The notes under the pieces were generated by a model. It was not told where the DNA came from. It made no database searches and saw only the letters and a program-made list of their open reading frames with translations. A stretch of DNA of 64,000 bases, from the NCBI GenBank assembly GCA_014879735.1, contig JACSRN010000055.1, positions 34,913 through 98,912 on the forward strand, in the 5' to 3' direction. The DNA comes from Paracoccaceae bacterium (GTDB lineage: Bacteria; Pseudomonadota; Alphaproteobacteria; Rhodobacterales; Rhodobacteraceae). How positions within the stretch are numbered: position 1 is the first letter of the stretch; every line of letters starts with the position of its first letter. Both the position numbers and the translations under genes were made by a program. This document shows positions 54,285 through 64,000 of this stretch, in pieces.

Positions 54285-55274
54285 ATGCGCAGGTTTCTCC
54301 TTGCCGCCCTTGTCGTCTTCGGCCTTGCGCCCGCCGTGGCGGCCGAGTGCCAGGGAAGCGACCTGCTGGCCGCGATGCCGGCCGAGGCCCGCGCCGGGCT
54401 TGAGGCCGCGGCCAATGCGGTGCCCTTTGCCCGCGGCAACCTGTGGCATGCCACGAAGGACGGGCAGAGCCTGACCATCGTCGGCACCTATCATTTCGAA
54501 GATCCGCGACATCTGGCGGCGCTGACCGCGCTGGCCCCCCGGCTGGACGCCGCCCGCACCCTGCTGGTCGAGGCAGGGCCCGAGGAGGAGGCCCGTCTTG
54601 TCCGGGCGCTGGGCGAGGACCCCTCGCACATGTTTATCACCGCGGGGCCGACGCTTCTGGAACGCCTGCCGCCGGACACCTGGGAACGGCTGGCCGCCGC
54701 CTTCGAGGCGCGCGGCGTGCCCGGCTTCTTTGGCGCCAAGTTCCAGCCCTGGTACGCCTCGATCGTGCTTGCAATTCCGCTCTGCGCCCTGGACGAGGCC
54801 GCACAACCCGAAGGGCTGGACGGCCTGCTGATCGACGCCGCCCTCGGCCGCGGCCTGGCGGTCGAGGCGCTGGAACCCTGGGACACGATCTTTGCGATCT
54901 TCGGCAGCTTCACCCCCGAGCAGGAGATCGACATGCTCGAATCGGCGCTGGCGATGGAGGCGCAGTCGGCCGATCTGTCCGTGACGCTGGCCGATGCCTA
55001 TTTCCGCGGGGAATCGCGGCTGATCTGGGAACTGACGCGGCTCTACGCCTATGACCAGCCGGGCACCACCCGCGCCGAGGTGGACGCCGGGCTGGCGCTG
55101 ATCGAGGATGTGATGATGACGCGACGCAACCGCGCCTGGATCCCGGTGATCGAGGCCGCCGCCGCCCGCGGCCCCGCCGTCGTGGCCTTCGGCGCCCTGC
55201 ATCTGTCGGGCGAGACCGGGGTGCTGAACCTGCTGGCGGCTGCGGGGTGGACGATCACGCCGCTGCGGCCTTAG
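54285..55274 (+). CDS. TraB/GumN-family exported protein
   Basis: The product has 329 aa. The signal peptide is MRRFLLAALVVFGLAPAVAA. The TraB/GumN fold is recognised by IVGTYHFEDPRH near 70, VEAGPEEE, the middle GLDGLLIDAALGRGLAVEALEPW, and the C-terminal RRNRAWIPVIEAAAARGPAVVAFGALHLSGETGVLNLL with its Gly-x-x-His and Glu. These are predicted periplasmic metal-dependent proteins, related to Tiki proteases; the substrate is unknown. It is divergent from groES. Confidence 0.85.
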   Translation: MRRFLLAALVVFGLAPAVAAECQGSDLLAAMPAEARAGLEAAANAVPFARGNLWHATKDGQSLTIVGTYHFEDPRHLAALTALAPRLDAARTLLVEAGPEEEARLVRALGEDPSHMFITAGPTLLERLPPDTWERLAAAFEARGVPGFFGAKFQPWYASIVLAIPLCALDEAAQPEGLDGLLIDAALGRGLAVEALEPWDTIFAIFGSFTPEQEIDMLESALAMEAQSADLSVTLADAYFRGESRLIWELTRLYAYDQPGTTRAEVDAGLALIEDVMMTRRNRAWIPVIEAAAARGPAVVAFGALHLSGETGVLNLLAAAGWTITPLRP

Positions 55275-55377
55275 GCCGCCCCGGCAGGCCCGCGCCCCCG
55301 GGGCGACAAACCATGCTGACAAACCATGCCGCACCGCCTATAAGCCCGGCAAAATCCCCAGATACGACAGGTTTCCC

Positions 55378-56298
55378 ATGACGACCCTCGTCTTCGGCCA
55401 CAAATCCCCCGACACCGACTCGACCGGCAGCCCGATCATCTGGGCCTGGTACCTGACCGAGGTGAAGGGCACCCCGGCCAAGGCCGTGCTGCTGGGCGAG
55501 CCGAACACCGAGGCCGCCTTCGTGCTGAAGTATTGGGCGCTGGACAAGCCGGAGATCATTTCGGACGTCACGGCCGGGGACAAGGTCGTCATCGTCGACA
55601 CCAACAACCCCGCCGAACTGCCGCCGTCGATCAACGATGCCAAGATTCAGGGCATCATCGACCATCACATGCTGGTGGGCGGGCTCAAGACCAAGACCCC
55701 GATCGACATCACCATCCGCCCGCTGGCCTGCACCGCGACGCTGATGCACGACCTGATGGGCGAGGCGGTGGCAAAGGCCCCAAGGGCGATCAAGGGCGCC
55801 ATGCTGTCGTGCATCCTGTCCGATACGCTGGAATTCCGCAGCCCCACCACCACGGCACATGACAAGGCCGTGGCCGAGAAGCTGGCCGCCGATCTGGGCA
55901 TATCGCTGGGCGAGCTGGCCACGGCAATGTTCGAGGCGAAGTCCGATGTCTCGTCCTTCTCGGATGCCGAACTGCTGCGGATGGATTCCAAGGAATACAA
56001 CGTCGACGGCAAGGAGTTGCGCGTCTCGGTCCTTGAGACCACCGCGCCGAAGCTGATCCTTGATCGCAAGGGCAGCCTGATGGCTGCGATGGAGGGCGTC
56101 GCCAGCGAAGACGGCGCCGATCAGGTGCTGCTGTTCGTGGTCGACATCCTGCGCGAAGAAGCAACGCTGCTGGTTCCGAACGATCTGGTGAAACAGATTG
56201 CGGAAGCCTCTTTCGCCTGTACCGTAACCGGCGATACCGTGGTTCTGCCGGGCATCATGAGCCGCAAGAAGCAGATCATTCCCGCACTGAAACTATAG
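55378..56298 (+). CDS. ppaC: Manganese-dependent (family II) inorganic pyrophosphatase
   Basis: The product has 306 aa. DHH family: GHKSPDTDS (metal ligands), VDTNNPAELP, IIDHHM (DHH), then the DHHA2 domain with the conserved C-terminal SRKKQIIPAL. It hydrolyses PPi to two phosphates with Mn or Co, pulling biosynthetic reactions such as the PRPP- and NTP-dependent ones forward. The size and motifs match soluble PpaC. It is monocistronic. Confidence 0.96.
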   Translation: MTTLVFGHKSPDTDSTGSPIIWAWYLTEVKGTPAKAVLLGEPNTEAAFVLKYWALDKPEIISDVTAGDKVVIVDTNNPAELPPSINDAKIQGIIDHHMLVGGLKTKTPIDITIRPLACTATLMHDLMGEAVAKAPRAIKGAMLSCILSDTLEFRSPTTTAHDKAVAEKLAADLGISLGELATAMFEAKSDVSSFSDAELLRMDSKEYNVDGKELRVSVLETTAPKLILDRKGSLMAAMEGVASEDGADQVLLFVVDILREEATLLVPNDLVKQIAEASFACTVTGDTVVLPGIMSRKKQIIPALKL

Positions 56299-56399
56299 GC
56301 ATGGCGGATGGGACGGGCGCCGCTGCCCGTCCCGCCTTCGTCTGCCTGTCCCCTGCCCTCCGCTGCGCCTGACCGCGCCGCCCCAGTGAACGGAACTTC

Positions 56400-57293
56400 A
56401 TGATGATCGAGATCGTCCCGACCCTCGCCGCAGTATCCGGCCGTTATGATGCGGTTTTCTGTGATCTCTGGGGATGCCTGCACAATGGTGTCGCGGCCTT
56501 CCCCGAAGCCGTCGCAGCATTGCAGGGCTATCGCGCACGGGGCGGCCAGGTCATGCTGCTGACAAATGCCCCACGGCCGAAATCCACGGTGGAGGAGCAG
56601 TTGCACCGCCTGGGCGTGCCGCGTGACGCCTGGGACGAGATCACCTCGTCCGGCGACGCGGCCCAGATGGCGATGGTTTCGGGCGCTGTCGGCCGGCGTG
56701 TCTACCACATCGGTGCACCCAAGGACGAACCGTTCTTCACCGACTACGCCCCCGACGTGGCCGCTTTTGCCGCCAGCCAGCCGCCGATTTCCCGGGTACC
56801 GCTGGATCAGGCCGAGGGCGTGGTCGTGACGGGTCTTGTCGACGATCTGACCGAAACGCCCGACGACTATCGCGCCACCCTGCTGATGGCCAAGACGCTT
56901 GGGCTGCCCATGCTCTGCGCCAATCCCGATATCGTCGTCGATATGGGCGCGCAGCGGCTGTGGTGTGCCGGGGCACTGGCGCGGGACTATGATGCGATGG
57001 GCGGCCGCACGCTCTATTACGGCAAGCCCTATCCGCCGATCTACGACCTGGCCCGCCGCCGCCTTGCCGCCGTTTCCGGGCGCGACGATGCGCAGATCCT
57101 CTGCATCGGCGACGGCATCGATACCGATATCCGCGGCGGCATCGGCGAGGGGCTGGACACGATGTTCATCACCGGTGGCATCGATGCCCCGGCCTTTGGC
57201 ACGGATCCCGCCAATCCCGACCCGACCCTGCTGGAAGGCTGGTTGGCCGAACAGAAGCTGTCGCCTACCTTTGCCCTGGGTCTTTTGCGCTAG
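56400..57293 (+). CDS. HAD-superfamily protein of the TIGR01459 type
   Basis: The product has 297 aa, type IIA HAD. Motif I is FCDLWGCLHNG, in which the second Asp of DxD is Trp as in this subfamily; motif II is LLTNAPRPK; a C2 cap spans about 90-190; motifs III/IV are YGKPYPPIYDLAR and CIGDGIDTDIRGG. Such proteins act on small phosphorylated compounds, but loss of the second Asp makes hydrolase activity uncertain. An ATGATG start gives two choices. A small hairpin follows the stop. Confidence 0.85.
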   Translation: MMIEIVPTLAAVSGRYDAVFCDLWGCLHNGVAAFPEAVAALQGYRARGGQVMLLTNAPRPKSTVEEQLHRLGVPRDAWDEITSSGDAAQMAMVSGAVGRRVYHIGAPKDEPFFTDYAPDVAAFAASQPPISRVPLDQAEGVVVTGLVDDLTETPDDYRATLLMAKTLGLPMLCANPDIVVDMGAQRLWCAGALARDYDAMGGRTLYYGKPYPPIYDLARRRLAAVSGRDDAQILCIGDGIDTDIRGGIGEGLDTMFITGGIDAPAFGTDPANPDPTLLEGWLAEQKLSPTFALGLLR

Positions 57294-57294
57294 T

Positions 57295-57314
57295 TTTCTG
57301 CGTTGCGGCAGAAA
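57295..57314. promoter_or_regulatory. Hairpin between HAD and MaoC genes
   Basis: The perfect inverted repeat TTTCTGC-N6-GCAGAAA begins directly after the HAD stop codon. It can be a short terminator or, with its CTGC...GCAG arms, a wide-spaced PhaR-like site. Confidence 0.4.
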
Positions 57315-57367
57315 CATTGTTTCATTGCTGCATCGTTCTGGGCAAACTTATTGCGCGCATAGTTGCG

Positions 57368-57378
57368 CTGCGCCGCAG
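57368..57378. promoter_or_regulatory. PhaR-type palindrome before the MaoC gene
   Basis: CTGC-GCC-GCAG matches the CTGC-N3-GCAG motif described for PhaR of Paracoccus and Rhodobacter relatives. It is 38 bp before the MaoC start, in a spacer rich in TGC units. It suggests control by polyhydroxyalkanoate status. Confidence 0.45.
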
Positions 57379-57415
57379 CATCTGCTAGGGTTCCGTTGTC
57401 AGGACGGGGCTCATC

Positions 57416-57871
57416 ATGATGCTGGATACCAGCCACAATCTTCCGCGCGGCACGATCTGCATCGAGGATCTCGAAATTGGCATGACCCGCAGCCTGACCA
57501 AGCAGGTCACGGATCGCGATATCGAGCTTTTCGCCGAGGTCTCGACCGACCGGAACCCGGTGCATCTGGACGAATCCTACGCTCAGGACACCATCTTCGA
57601 GGGTCGGATCGCCCATGGCATGCTGACCGCAGGCCTGATCTCGGCGGTGATCGGCGAGCAACTGCCCGGTCATGGTACGGTCTATCTCGGCCAAAGCCTG
57701 AAGTTCATGGCCCCCGTCCGCCCCGGCGATCAGGTGACGGCGCGGGTCACGGTTCTGGAGATCGACCACGCAAAACGGCGTGTCACCCTTGAAACCATCG
57801 CCTCGGTAGGTAAAACAACCGTGCTGAAGGGCGAGGCGCTGGTTCTGGCGCCCAGCCGCAAGTTCGACTGA
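57416..57871 (+). CDS. MaoC-like (R)-specific enoyl-CoA hydratase
   Basis: The product has 151 aa, single hotdog domain. The catalytic Asp and His are in DRDIELFAEVSTDRNPVHLDESYAQ, and the overhang GRIAHGMLTAGLISAVIGEQLPG follows. It hydrates trans-2-enoyl-CoA to (R)-3-hydroxyacyl-CoA, which can feed polyhydroxyalkanoate synthesis (PhaJ role) or other acyl routes. A CTGC-GCC-GCAG palindrome in the promoter region supports the PHA link. No PHA synthase is in the window. Confidence 0.88.
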   Translation: MMLDTSHNLPRGTICIEDLEIGMTRSLTKQVTDRDIELFAEVSTDRNPVHLDESYAQDTIFEGRIAHGMLTAGLISAVIGEQLPGHGTVYLGQSLKFMAPVRPGDQVTARVTVLEIDHAKRRVTLETIASVGKTTVLKGEALVLAPSRKFD

Positions 57872-57899
57872 GGGGCGCGGTGGCCCCGACCGGGGTGGA

Positions 57900-58823
57900 A
57901 TGCAGATTCATCAGGACTGGCAATGGCTTGATCCGGCGGCCCGCGGCGCCTCTTGCGCGATGGGCAATTTCGACGGCGTGCATCTTGGCCATCAGGCGGT
58001 GATCGACCTCGCGCGCGGGCAGGCCCCCTTGGGCATCGTCACCTTCGAGCCGCATCCCCGCCAGGTCTTTGCCCCCGAGGCCCCGCCCTTCCGGCTGATG
58101 AACGCCGAGTCACGGGCGAACCGGCTGGCGAAGCTGGGTGTCGAACATCTGTTCCAGCTGCCGTTCAACACCACCCTCGCCGGGCTGGAACCCGAGGCCT
58201 TTGCGCGCGACGTGCTGGCCGGTGGCCTTGGGATTTCCCATATCGTCGTGGGCGAGGATTTCTGCTTCGGCAAGGGTCGCAGCGGCACGGCCGCCGATCT
58301 TCGGATGCTGGGACAGCGCTATGGTTTCGCCACGACCGTTGCCGCCCTGGTCCAGATTGCCGGGCAGGAGGTGTCGTCTACCGCAATCCGCCAGGCGCTG
58401 AGCGAGGGCCGCCCCCGCGACGCCGCCGCCATGCTGGGCCATTGGCACCGGATCGAAGGTGCGGTGATCCATGGGGAAAAGCGTGGCCGGGAACTGGGGT
58501 TTCCAACCGCGAACATGGCGCTGGATGGGCTGCACCTGCCAAGGTTCGGGGTCTATGCCGTCAAGGTCGATGTCCTTTCCGGCCCGCAGGCCGGCCCCTA
58601 TATGGGTGCGGCTTCGCTGGGGGTTCGGCCGATGTTCGACGGTGATGTGCCGAATCTCGAAACCCATCTGCTCGACTTCAAGGGCGATCTCTACGGCCGC
58701 CACCTTTCGGTCGCGCTGGTCGATTACCTTCGCCCCGAGATGAAGTTCGACGGGCTGCCCGGACTGATCGAACAGATGCAGACCGACTGCCGGCATGCCC
58801 GCATGATTCTTCAGGCGGGTTGA
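57900..58823 (+). CDS. ribF: Bifunctional riboflavin kinase/FAD synthetase
   Basis: The product has 307 aa. The N-terminal FAD synthetase domain has MGNFDGVHLGHQAVI (nucleotidyltransferase HxGH motif), TFEPHPRQVF and IVVGEDFCFGKGRSG; the C-terminal kinase domain has GEKRGRELGFPTANMAL and YMGAASLGVRPMFDG. It makes FMN and FAD from riboflavin in the cytoplasm. It starts 28 bp after the MaoC stop. No FMN riboswitch is visible. Confidence 0.96.
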   Translation: MQIHQDWQWLDPAARGASCAMGNFDGVHLGHQAVIDLARGQAPLGIVTFEPHPRQVFAPEAPPFRLMNAESRANRLAKLGVEHLFQLPFNTTLAGLEPEAFARDVLAGGLGISHIVVGEDFCFGKGRSGTAADLRMLGQRYGFATTVAALVQIAGQEVSSTAIRQALSEGRPRDAAAMLGHWHRIEGAVIHGEKRGRELGFPTANMALDGLHLPRFGVYAVKVDVLSGPQAGPYMGAASLGVRPMFDGDVPNLETHLLDFKGDLYGRHLSVALVDYLRPEMKFDGLPGLIEQMQTDCRHARMILQAG

Positions 58824-58915
58824 CCGCGGATTCCCTGCGCCGGAGGCTGCAAAAAACCATCCGGACGTTTGTGCCCCCCTTTCCTTCGGCCCCACTTCAT
58901 CGCAGGCTCGCCGCC

Positions 58916-59368
58916 ATGTCACCCCTTCGCCCCCGGTTCTGGGAAACCGTTCCCCTGAAGAAGATGACTCCCGCGGAATGGGAGGCGCTGTGCGATGGCT
59001 GCGGCAAGTGCTGCCTGAACAAGCTGGAATTCGAGGATACCGGCGAGGTGGCCTATACCAATATCGCCTGCCGGCTTTTCGACGATGCCACCTGCCGCTG
59101 CGCCGATTACGCCAACCGCAAGGTGCATGTGCCCGAATGCGTGGTGCTGACACCAAAGACCCTGGCGCGGGCGGCCTATTGGATGCCCGCGACCTGCGCC
59201 TACAAGCTGCTGGCGCAGGGTCGCCCGCTGCCGGCCTGGCACCCGCTGCTGACGGGCGATGCCGAAAGCACCCATGCCAGCGGGCAATCGGTCCGCGGCC
59301 GCACGGTTTCGGAACTGACCGTCGCCGACGACGATTGGGAAGACCATATCATCGAGGAAACGCCCTGA
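58916..59368 (+). CDS. YcgN/UPF0260-family cysteine-cluster protein
   Basis: The product has 150 aa. It starts MSPLRPRFWETVPLKKMTPAEWEALCDGCGKCCLNKLE, with Cys pairs in CDGCGKCC, ACRLF, CRCADY and PECVV, which match the CxxCxxCC-type zinc or Fe-S cluster family (UPF0260). The function of this conserved family is not known to me. It overlaps the threonine aldolase start (TGATG at 59366). Confidence 0.88.
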   Translation: MSPLRPRFWETVPLKKMTPAEWEALCDGCGKCCLNKLEFEDTGEVAYTNIACRLFDDATCRCADYANRKVHVPECVVLTPKTLARAAYWMPATCAYKLLAQGRPLPAWHPLLTGDAESTHASGQSVRGRTVSELTVADDDWEDHIIEETP

Positions 59369-60399
59369 TGCAATTCGCCTCCGACAACACGTCGGGCATG
59401 GCGCCCGAAATTCTCGCCGCGCTGGCGGCGGCGAACGGCGGCCATGCGCCCAGCTATGGCGCCGAGGACGGCATGCTCCGCACCACCGCCCTGCTGCGCG
59501 AGATCTTCGAGGCCCCCGAAGCCGCGGTCTGTCTGGTGGCGACGGGCACCGCCGCCAATGCCCTGTCGCTGGCGGTGCTGTGCCCACCCTGGAGCACCGT
59601 CTTCTGCCACGAGCACGCCCATGTCGCCGAAGACGAATGCGGCGCGCCCGAGTTCTATACCCATGGTGCCAGGCTGGTGCCGGTGATGGGCGCACATGGC
59701 AAGATCGCACCGGCTGATCTTGCCGCCGCATTCGCGACCACCGGGGCCGGCGGCGTCCATGGCATGCAGCGCGGCGCGGTATCGCTGTCCAACGTGACCG
59801 AGGCCGGCACCGTCTATACCCCGACGGAGATCGCGGCGCTGACCGCCGTTGCCCGCAGCTTCGAGCTGCCGGTGCATCTGGACGGCGCGCGCTTCGCCAA
59901 TGCCATCGCGGCCACCGGCGCCTCGGCGGCCGACATGACCTGGCGGGCGGGCGTCGACGTGCTGTCCTTCGGCGGCACCAAGAACGGCTGCATGGGGGTT
60001 GAGGCGGTGGTGATCTTCGATCCGGCCAAAGCCTGGGAGTTCGAACTGCGACGCAAGCGCGGCGGGCATCTCTTCTCGAAACATCGCTTCCTTTCGGCGC
60101 AGATGGCGGCCTATCTGGAAGGCGGGCTCTGGCTGCGGCTGGCAGGGGTCGCGAATGCAATGGCCGGTCGGCTGGCGGCAGGGCTGACGGCGGTACCGGG
60201 CCTGACGCAGAAACACCCGGTGCAGGCGAACATGATGTTTCCCGAATGGCCCGCCGGCACTGCCGCCCGGGCGCAGGCCGCCGGCGCGCGTTTCTACGGC
60301 TGGGGCCTGCCGGACGGGCGCGAGGGCGCGCGGCTTGTCACCAGCTGGTCGACCACGGCCGGCGATGTCGATGCCTTCCTATCCGCGCTGGCCGGCTAG
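59368..60399 (+). CDS. Low-specificity threonine aldolase-like PLP enzyme
   Basis: The product has 343 aa, aspartate aminotransferase fold-type [72 protein letters not shown] and the PLP Lys in [15 protein letters not shown] are characteristic. It cleaves threonine or allo-threonine to glycine and acetaldehyde. It is translationally coupled to the YcgN-like gene. Confidence 0.92.
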   Translation: MQFASDNTSGMAPEILAALAAANGGHAPSYGAEDGMLRTTALLREIFEAPEAAVCLVATGTAANALSLAVLCPPWSTVFCHEHAHVAEDECGAPEFYTHGARLVPVMGAHGKIAPADLAAAFATTGAGGVHGMQRGAVSLSNVTEAGTVYTPTEIAALTAVARSFELPVHLDGARFANAIAATGASAADMTWRAGVDVLSFGGTKNGCMGVEAVVIFDPAKAWEFELRRKRGGHLFSKHRFLSAQMAAYLEGGLWLRLAGVANAMAGRLAAGLTAVPGLTQKHPVQANMMFPEWPAGTAARAQAAGARFYGWGLPDGREGARLVTSWSTTAGDVDAFLSALAG

Positions 60400-60512
60400 G
60401 CGACCTGGCGGCCCAGATGATGAACCCCGATCCGAAGACGCCGCCCCTTTGCGCCCCGCGCTGCGAATGCTATGCCGCAGCGCAACCGAATCCGCTGCCA
60501 CCGGAGCCCGCC

Positions 60513-61532
60513 ATGCCCGCGATCACCGAGCCCAAGCTCATCACCGGCAATGCCAATGTCAGCCTTGCCCGCTCCATCGCACGACGGATGTCGATGCACA
60601 GGGGCATGTCGATCAACCTTGTCGATGCCCGGGTCGAACGGTTTCACGACCAGGAGATCTTTGTCGAGGTGTTCGAGAACGTCCGCGGCGAGGACATGTA
60701 TGTCATCCAGCCGACCTCGAACCCGGCGAATGACAATCTGATGGAACTGCTGATCATGGTCGATGCGCTGCGCCGGTCCTCGGCCAGCCGGATCACCGCA
60801 GTGATCCCTTATTTCGGCTATGCCCGGCAAGATCGCCGCAGCAAGGCCCGCACACCGATCTCGGCCAAGCTGGTGGCAAACCTGATCACCCAGGCCGGTG
60901 TCGACCGGGTGCTGACGCTGGATCTGCATGCCGCGCAGATTCAGGGATTCTTCGACATTCCGGTGGACAATCTCTATGCCAGCCCGATCTTCGCGCTCGA
61001 CATCGAGCACCAGTTCAAGGGCAAGCTCGACGACGTGATGATCGTATCGCCCGATGTCGGCGGCGTGGCGCGCGCGCGCGAACTGGCCAAGCGGATCAAC
61101 GCCCCGCTTTCCATCGTCGACAAGCGGCGTGAAAAGGCGGGCGAGGTGGCGGGGATGACCGTCATCGGCGATGTGAAGGGCCACAAGTGCATCATCGTCG
61201 ATGACATCTGCGATACCGCCGGCACGCTCTGCATGGCGGCGCAGACGCTGATGGAGGCCGGCGCGACCGAGGTGCACTCCTACATCACCCACGGCGTCCT
61301 GTCTGGGCCCGCGGTCGAGCGGGTGCAGAATTCGGCGATGAAATCGCTGGTCATCACCGATTCGATCGAGCCGACCGAACAGGTGAAAGCCTGCCCCAAT
61401 ATCCGGATCGTGCCCACGGCGCCAATGTTCGCCCAGGCCGTCCTGAACATCTGGGGCGGCATGTCGGTGTCGTCGCTGTTCGAAACCGATACCCTGATCC
61501 CGATCTACGAAAGCCTCTATCCCCGCGCCTGA
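60513..61532 (+). CDS. prs: Ribose-phosphate pyrophosphokinase
   Basis: The product has 339 aa. It makes PRPP from ribose 5-phosphate and ATP. The flexible loop and ATP site [44 protein letters not shown], the Asp loop [12 protein letters not shown], and PRPP motif [14 protein letters not shown] are all present. GGAG precedes the start. The sequence differs slightly from enteric Prs but has all catalytic residues. Confidence 0.96.
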   Translation: MPAITEPKLITGNANVSLARSIARRMSMHRGMSINLVDARVERFHDQEIFVEVFENVRGEDMYVIQPTSNPANDNLMELLIMVDALRRSSASRITAVIPYFGYARQDRRSKARTPISAKLVANLITQAGVDRVLTLDLHAAQIQGFFDIPVDNLYASPIFALDIEHQFKGKLDDVMIVSPDVGGVARARELAKRINAPLSIVDKRREKAGEVAGMTVIGDVKGHKCIIVDDICDTAGTLCMAAQTLMEAGATEVHSYITHGVLSGPAVERVQNSAMKSLVITDSIEPTEQVKACPNIRIVPTAPMFAQAVLNIWGGMSVSSLFETDTLIPIYESLYPRA

Positions 61533-61629
61533 CCGCGGCTCGGGGCACTATCCCAAACGCCCGCGCGCCCCGGGGACGCAAGCCCCGCAGGGCGCGCCCA
61601 GGGGAACGGGGGCTGCGCCGCCCGGGCGG

Positions 61630-61977
61630 TCAGCCGATCTCCCAGTCGTCTTCGTCACGCACCGGGCCGATGGCCATCCAGTCGGCGCGCACCCGTGCGA
61701 TCCGGCTGTCGCCCCAGGTGCGGAAGACCAGATCGAAACCCGCGGCACTGATCTTCTCGGCCGAGATATCGAGGCGCGGGTTGGTCCGGGAATCCATGTC
61801 CCACATCGACAGGCCCACGCTGACGACCGGCACCGCCGCAAAAGCCGCGGCGAAGGTCACGCTCTGACGGGCCTCGCGCCGGCCCTCGCCGGCCCACATC
61901 GGCCCGTCATCGGCAAAATCGGAAAACATCAGGCAGGATCCCTGATCGATCCCGAGGTTTGGTCCCATCTGACGCAT
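61630..61977 (-). CDS. H-type lectin domain protein
   Basis: The product has 115 aa. Pattern: GIDQGSCLMFSDFADDGPMWAGEGRREARQSVTFAAAF, then VVSVGLSMWDMDSRTNPRLDISAEKI and FDLVFRTWGDSRIARVRADWMAIG. This is the H-type lectin domain, a trimeric galactosamine-binding fold; the bacterial role is unknown. No signal peptide is visible, so it is cytoplasmic or exported by another route. The convergent prs gene ends 97 bp away. Confidence 0.83.
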   Translation of the reverse strand: MRQMGPNLGIDQGSCLMFSDFADDGPMWAGEGRREARQSVTFAAAFAAVPVVSVGLSMWDMDSRTNPRLDISAEKISAAGFDLVFRTWGDSRIARVRADWMAIGPVRDEDDWEIG

Positions 61978-62037
61978 CTCACGGCGCTCCCCTGGTTTCA
62001 GCCTGGGCCCGAACGGGGCAAAACCATGGAAAAATGC

Positions 62038-62067
62038 AAAGGCCCCACGCGAATGCGCAGGGCCTTT
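62038..62067 (-). terminator. Terminator of the ATP synthase operon
   Basis: The inverted repeat AAAGGCCC/GGGCCTTT with a 14-nt loop lies 22 bp after the atpC stop on the minus strand and is followed by TTTGCATTTTT. It is a good intrinsic terminator. Confidence 0.85.
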
Positions 62068-62088
62068 CAGATCGGACGACGCGCATCG

Positions 62089-62490
62089 TCAGTGCGTCAT
62101 CACTGAGTCGCGCAGGGTCAGGACGTCGGCGAGGTTCTTTTCGGCCACGTCCTTGTCCTCTGGCAGGGCGGCCGCGACCAGCGCGCGGGCCTGGGCCAGG
62201 ATGTCATCCATGATCGTGCCGGAGGCTTCCTCGGTCGGGATCGCGAGTTCAGCCAGGACGGTAACGCCCGTGGCCGAAACCTCGGCAAAGCCGCCGGTGA
62301 CGACATAGGACTTCACGCCCTCGACCGTCACCGCCCGCAGGATCCCCGGGCGCAGCGTGGTGATGGTCGGGGCATGCCCCTCCATCGCCGTCATGTCGCC
62401 GCCAGCCCCCGGGATCTGCACTTCGGTCGCGCCGACCGATGCAAGGCGCCGCTCGGGACTGACCAAGTCGAATTGCAGTTGTCCTGCCAT
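62089..62490 (-). CDS. atpC: F0F1 ATP synthase epsilon subunit
   Basis: The product has 133 aa. MAGQLQFDLVSPERRLASVGATEVQIPGAGGDMTAMEGHAPTITTLRPGIL is the beta-barrel domain; the C-terminal helices follow ([27 protein letters not shown]). It is part of the F1 stalk and a regulator of ATP hydrolysis. It ends the operon, with atpD upstream by 10 bp. Confidence 0.96.
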   Translation of the reverse strand: MAGQLQFDLVSPERRLASVGATEVQIPGAGGDMTAMEGHAPTITTLRPGILRAVTVEGVKSYVVTGGFAEVSATGVTVLAELAIPTEEASGTIMDDILAQARALVAAALPEDKDVAEKNLADVLTLRDSVMTH

Positions 62491-62500
62491 CTCTGCCTCC

Positions 62501-63946
<1,446 letters not shown>

Positions 63947-64000
63947 TCAGAGCGCCTCGGCGCCCGAGATGATTTCGATAAGCTCTTTGGTGATCGCGGC
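63947..64000 (-). CDS. atpG: F0F1 ATP synthase gamma subunit, C-terminal end only
   Basis: The last 17 codons before TGA read AAITKELIEIISGAEAL, the conserved end of the gamma subunit, which rotates inside the F1 hexamer. The rest lies beyond the window. It confirms the order atpG-atpD-atpC. Confidence 0.93.
   Translation of the reverse strand, partial: AAITKELIEIISGAEAL

Noticed and set aside
57872..57899. FMN riboswitch before ribF
   Set aside because: The gap to the MaoC gene is only 28 bp, far too short.

Overview
The window is a chromosomal segment of a GC-rich alphaproteobacterium, most likely of the Rhodobacteraceae/Paracoccaceae group. Supporting this are uvrB beside an NDUFS4-like complex I accessory gene, a family II (Mn-dependent) pyrophosphatase, a prs gene followed by an H-type lectin gene, an atpG-atpD-atpC end of the ATP synthase operon, an HrcA/CIRCE-controlled groESL, and short G-rich palindromic intergenic repeats. 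Genus and species cannot be read from the sequence.

Layout. 1-3.9 kb is a phage-like accessory end: a CI/LexA-type repressor (1447-2187), a leftward NusG-paralogue (384-968), three tiny co-transcribed unknown genes (2729-3545) and a family of TTGGCCAATTGGCCAA-like palindromes in both control regions; it stops at a tRNA-Arg(TCT) whose 3' end faces the island. 3.9-16 kb is mostly housekeeping (GNAT, NDUFS4-like, uvrB, sirtuin, LMW phosphatase, lepA) with an AT-rich membrane gene of foreign look behind lepA and an orphan RelE/ParE toxin. 15.6-25 kb is a catabolic locus: an RpiR regulator divergent from a TRAP transporter (Q-M-P), then a glutamine-synthetase-like gamma-glutamylamide synthetase, aldehyde dehydrogenase, iron alcohol dehydrogenase and a DadA-like oxidase. 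This looks like uptake and gamma-glutamyl-protected oxidation of an amine or amino alcohol.

25-40 kb holds TerC-like, cardiolipin synthase with an EEP hydrolase, 2-hydroxyacid dehydrogenase, SH3 protein and CDF transporter genes. It also has a TetR-aruH-aruI operon for the arginine transaminase pathway, a DUF2946/PCuAC copper pair, rpmB, a MeaB-type GTPase gene and a GMC oxidoreductase gene.

41-50 kb is a carnitine/gamma-butyrobetaine catabolic region. A GATase1-AraC regulator (CdhR-like) is divergent from a dehydrocarnitine-cleaving DUF849 enzyme, a carnitine 3-dehydrogenase fused to a betainyl-CoA thioesterase, an SDR, an acyl-CoA dehydrogenase, an NDP-forming acyl-CoA ligase and a carnitinyl-CoA dehydratase-like hydratase. 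A decayed IS630-type transposase lies at its 3' edge. 50-64 kb is housekeeping again: hydrolase, Nudix, GNAT, groEL-groES with CIRCE, TraB-like, ppaC, a HAD protein, a MaoC hydratase with a PhaR-type palindrome, ribF, a YcgN-like protein, threonine aldolase, prs, a lectin and the ATP synthase operon end.
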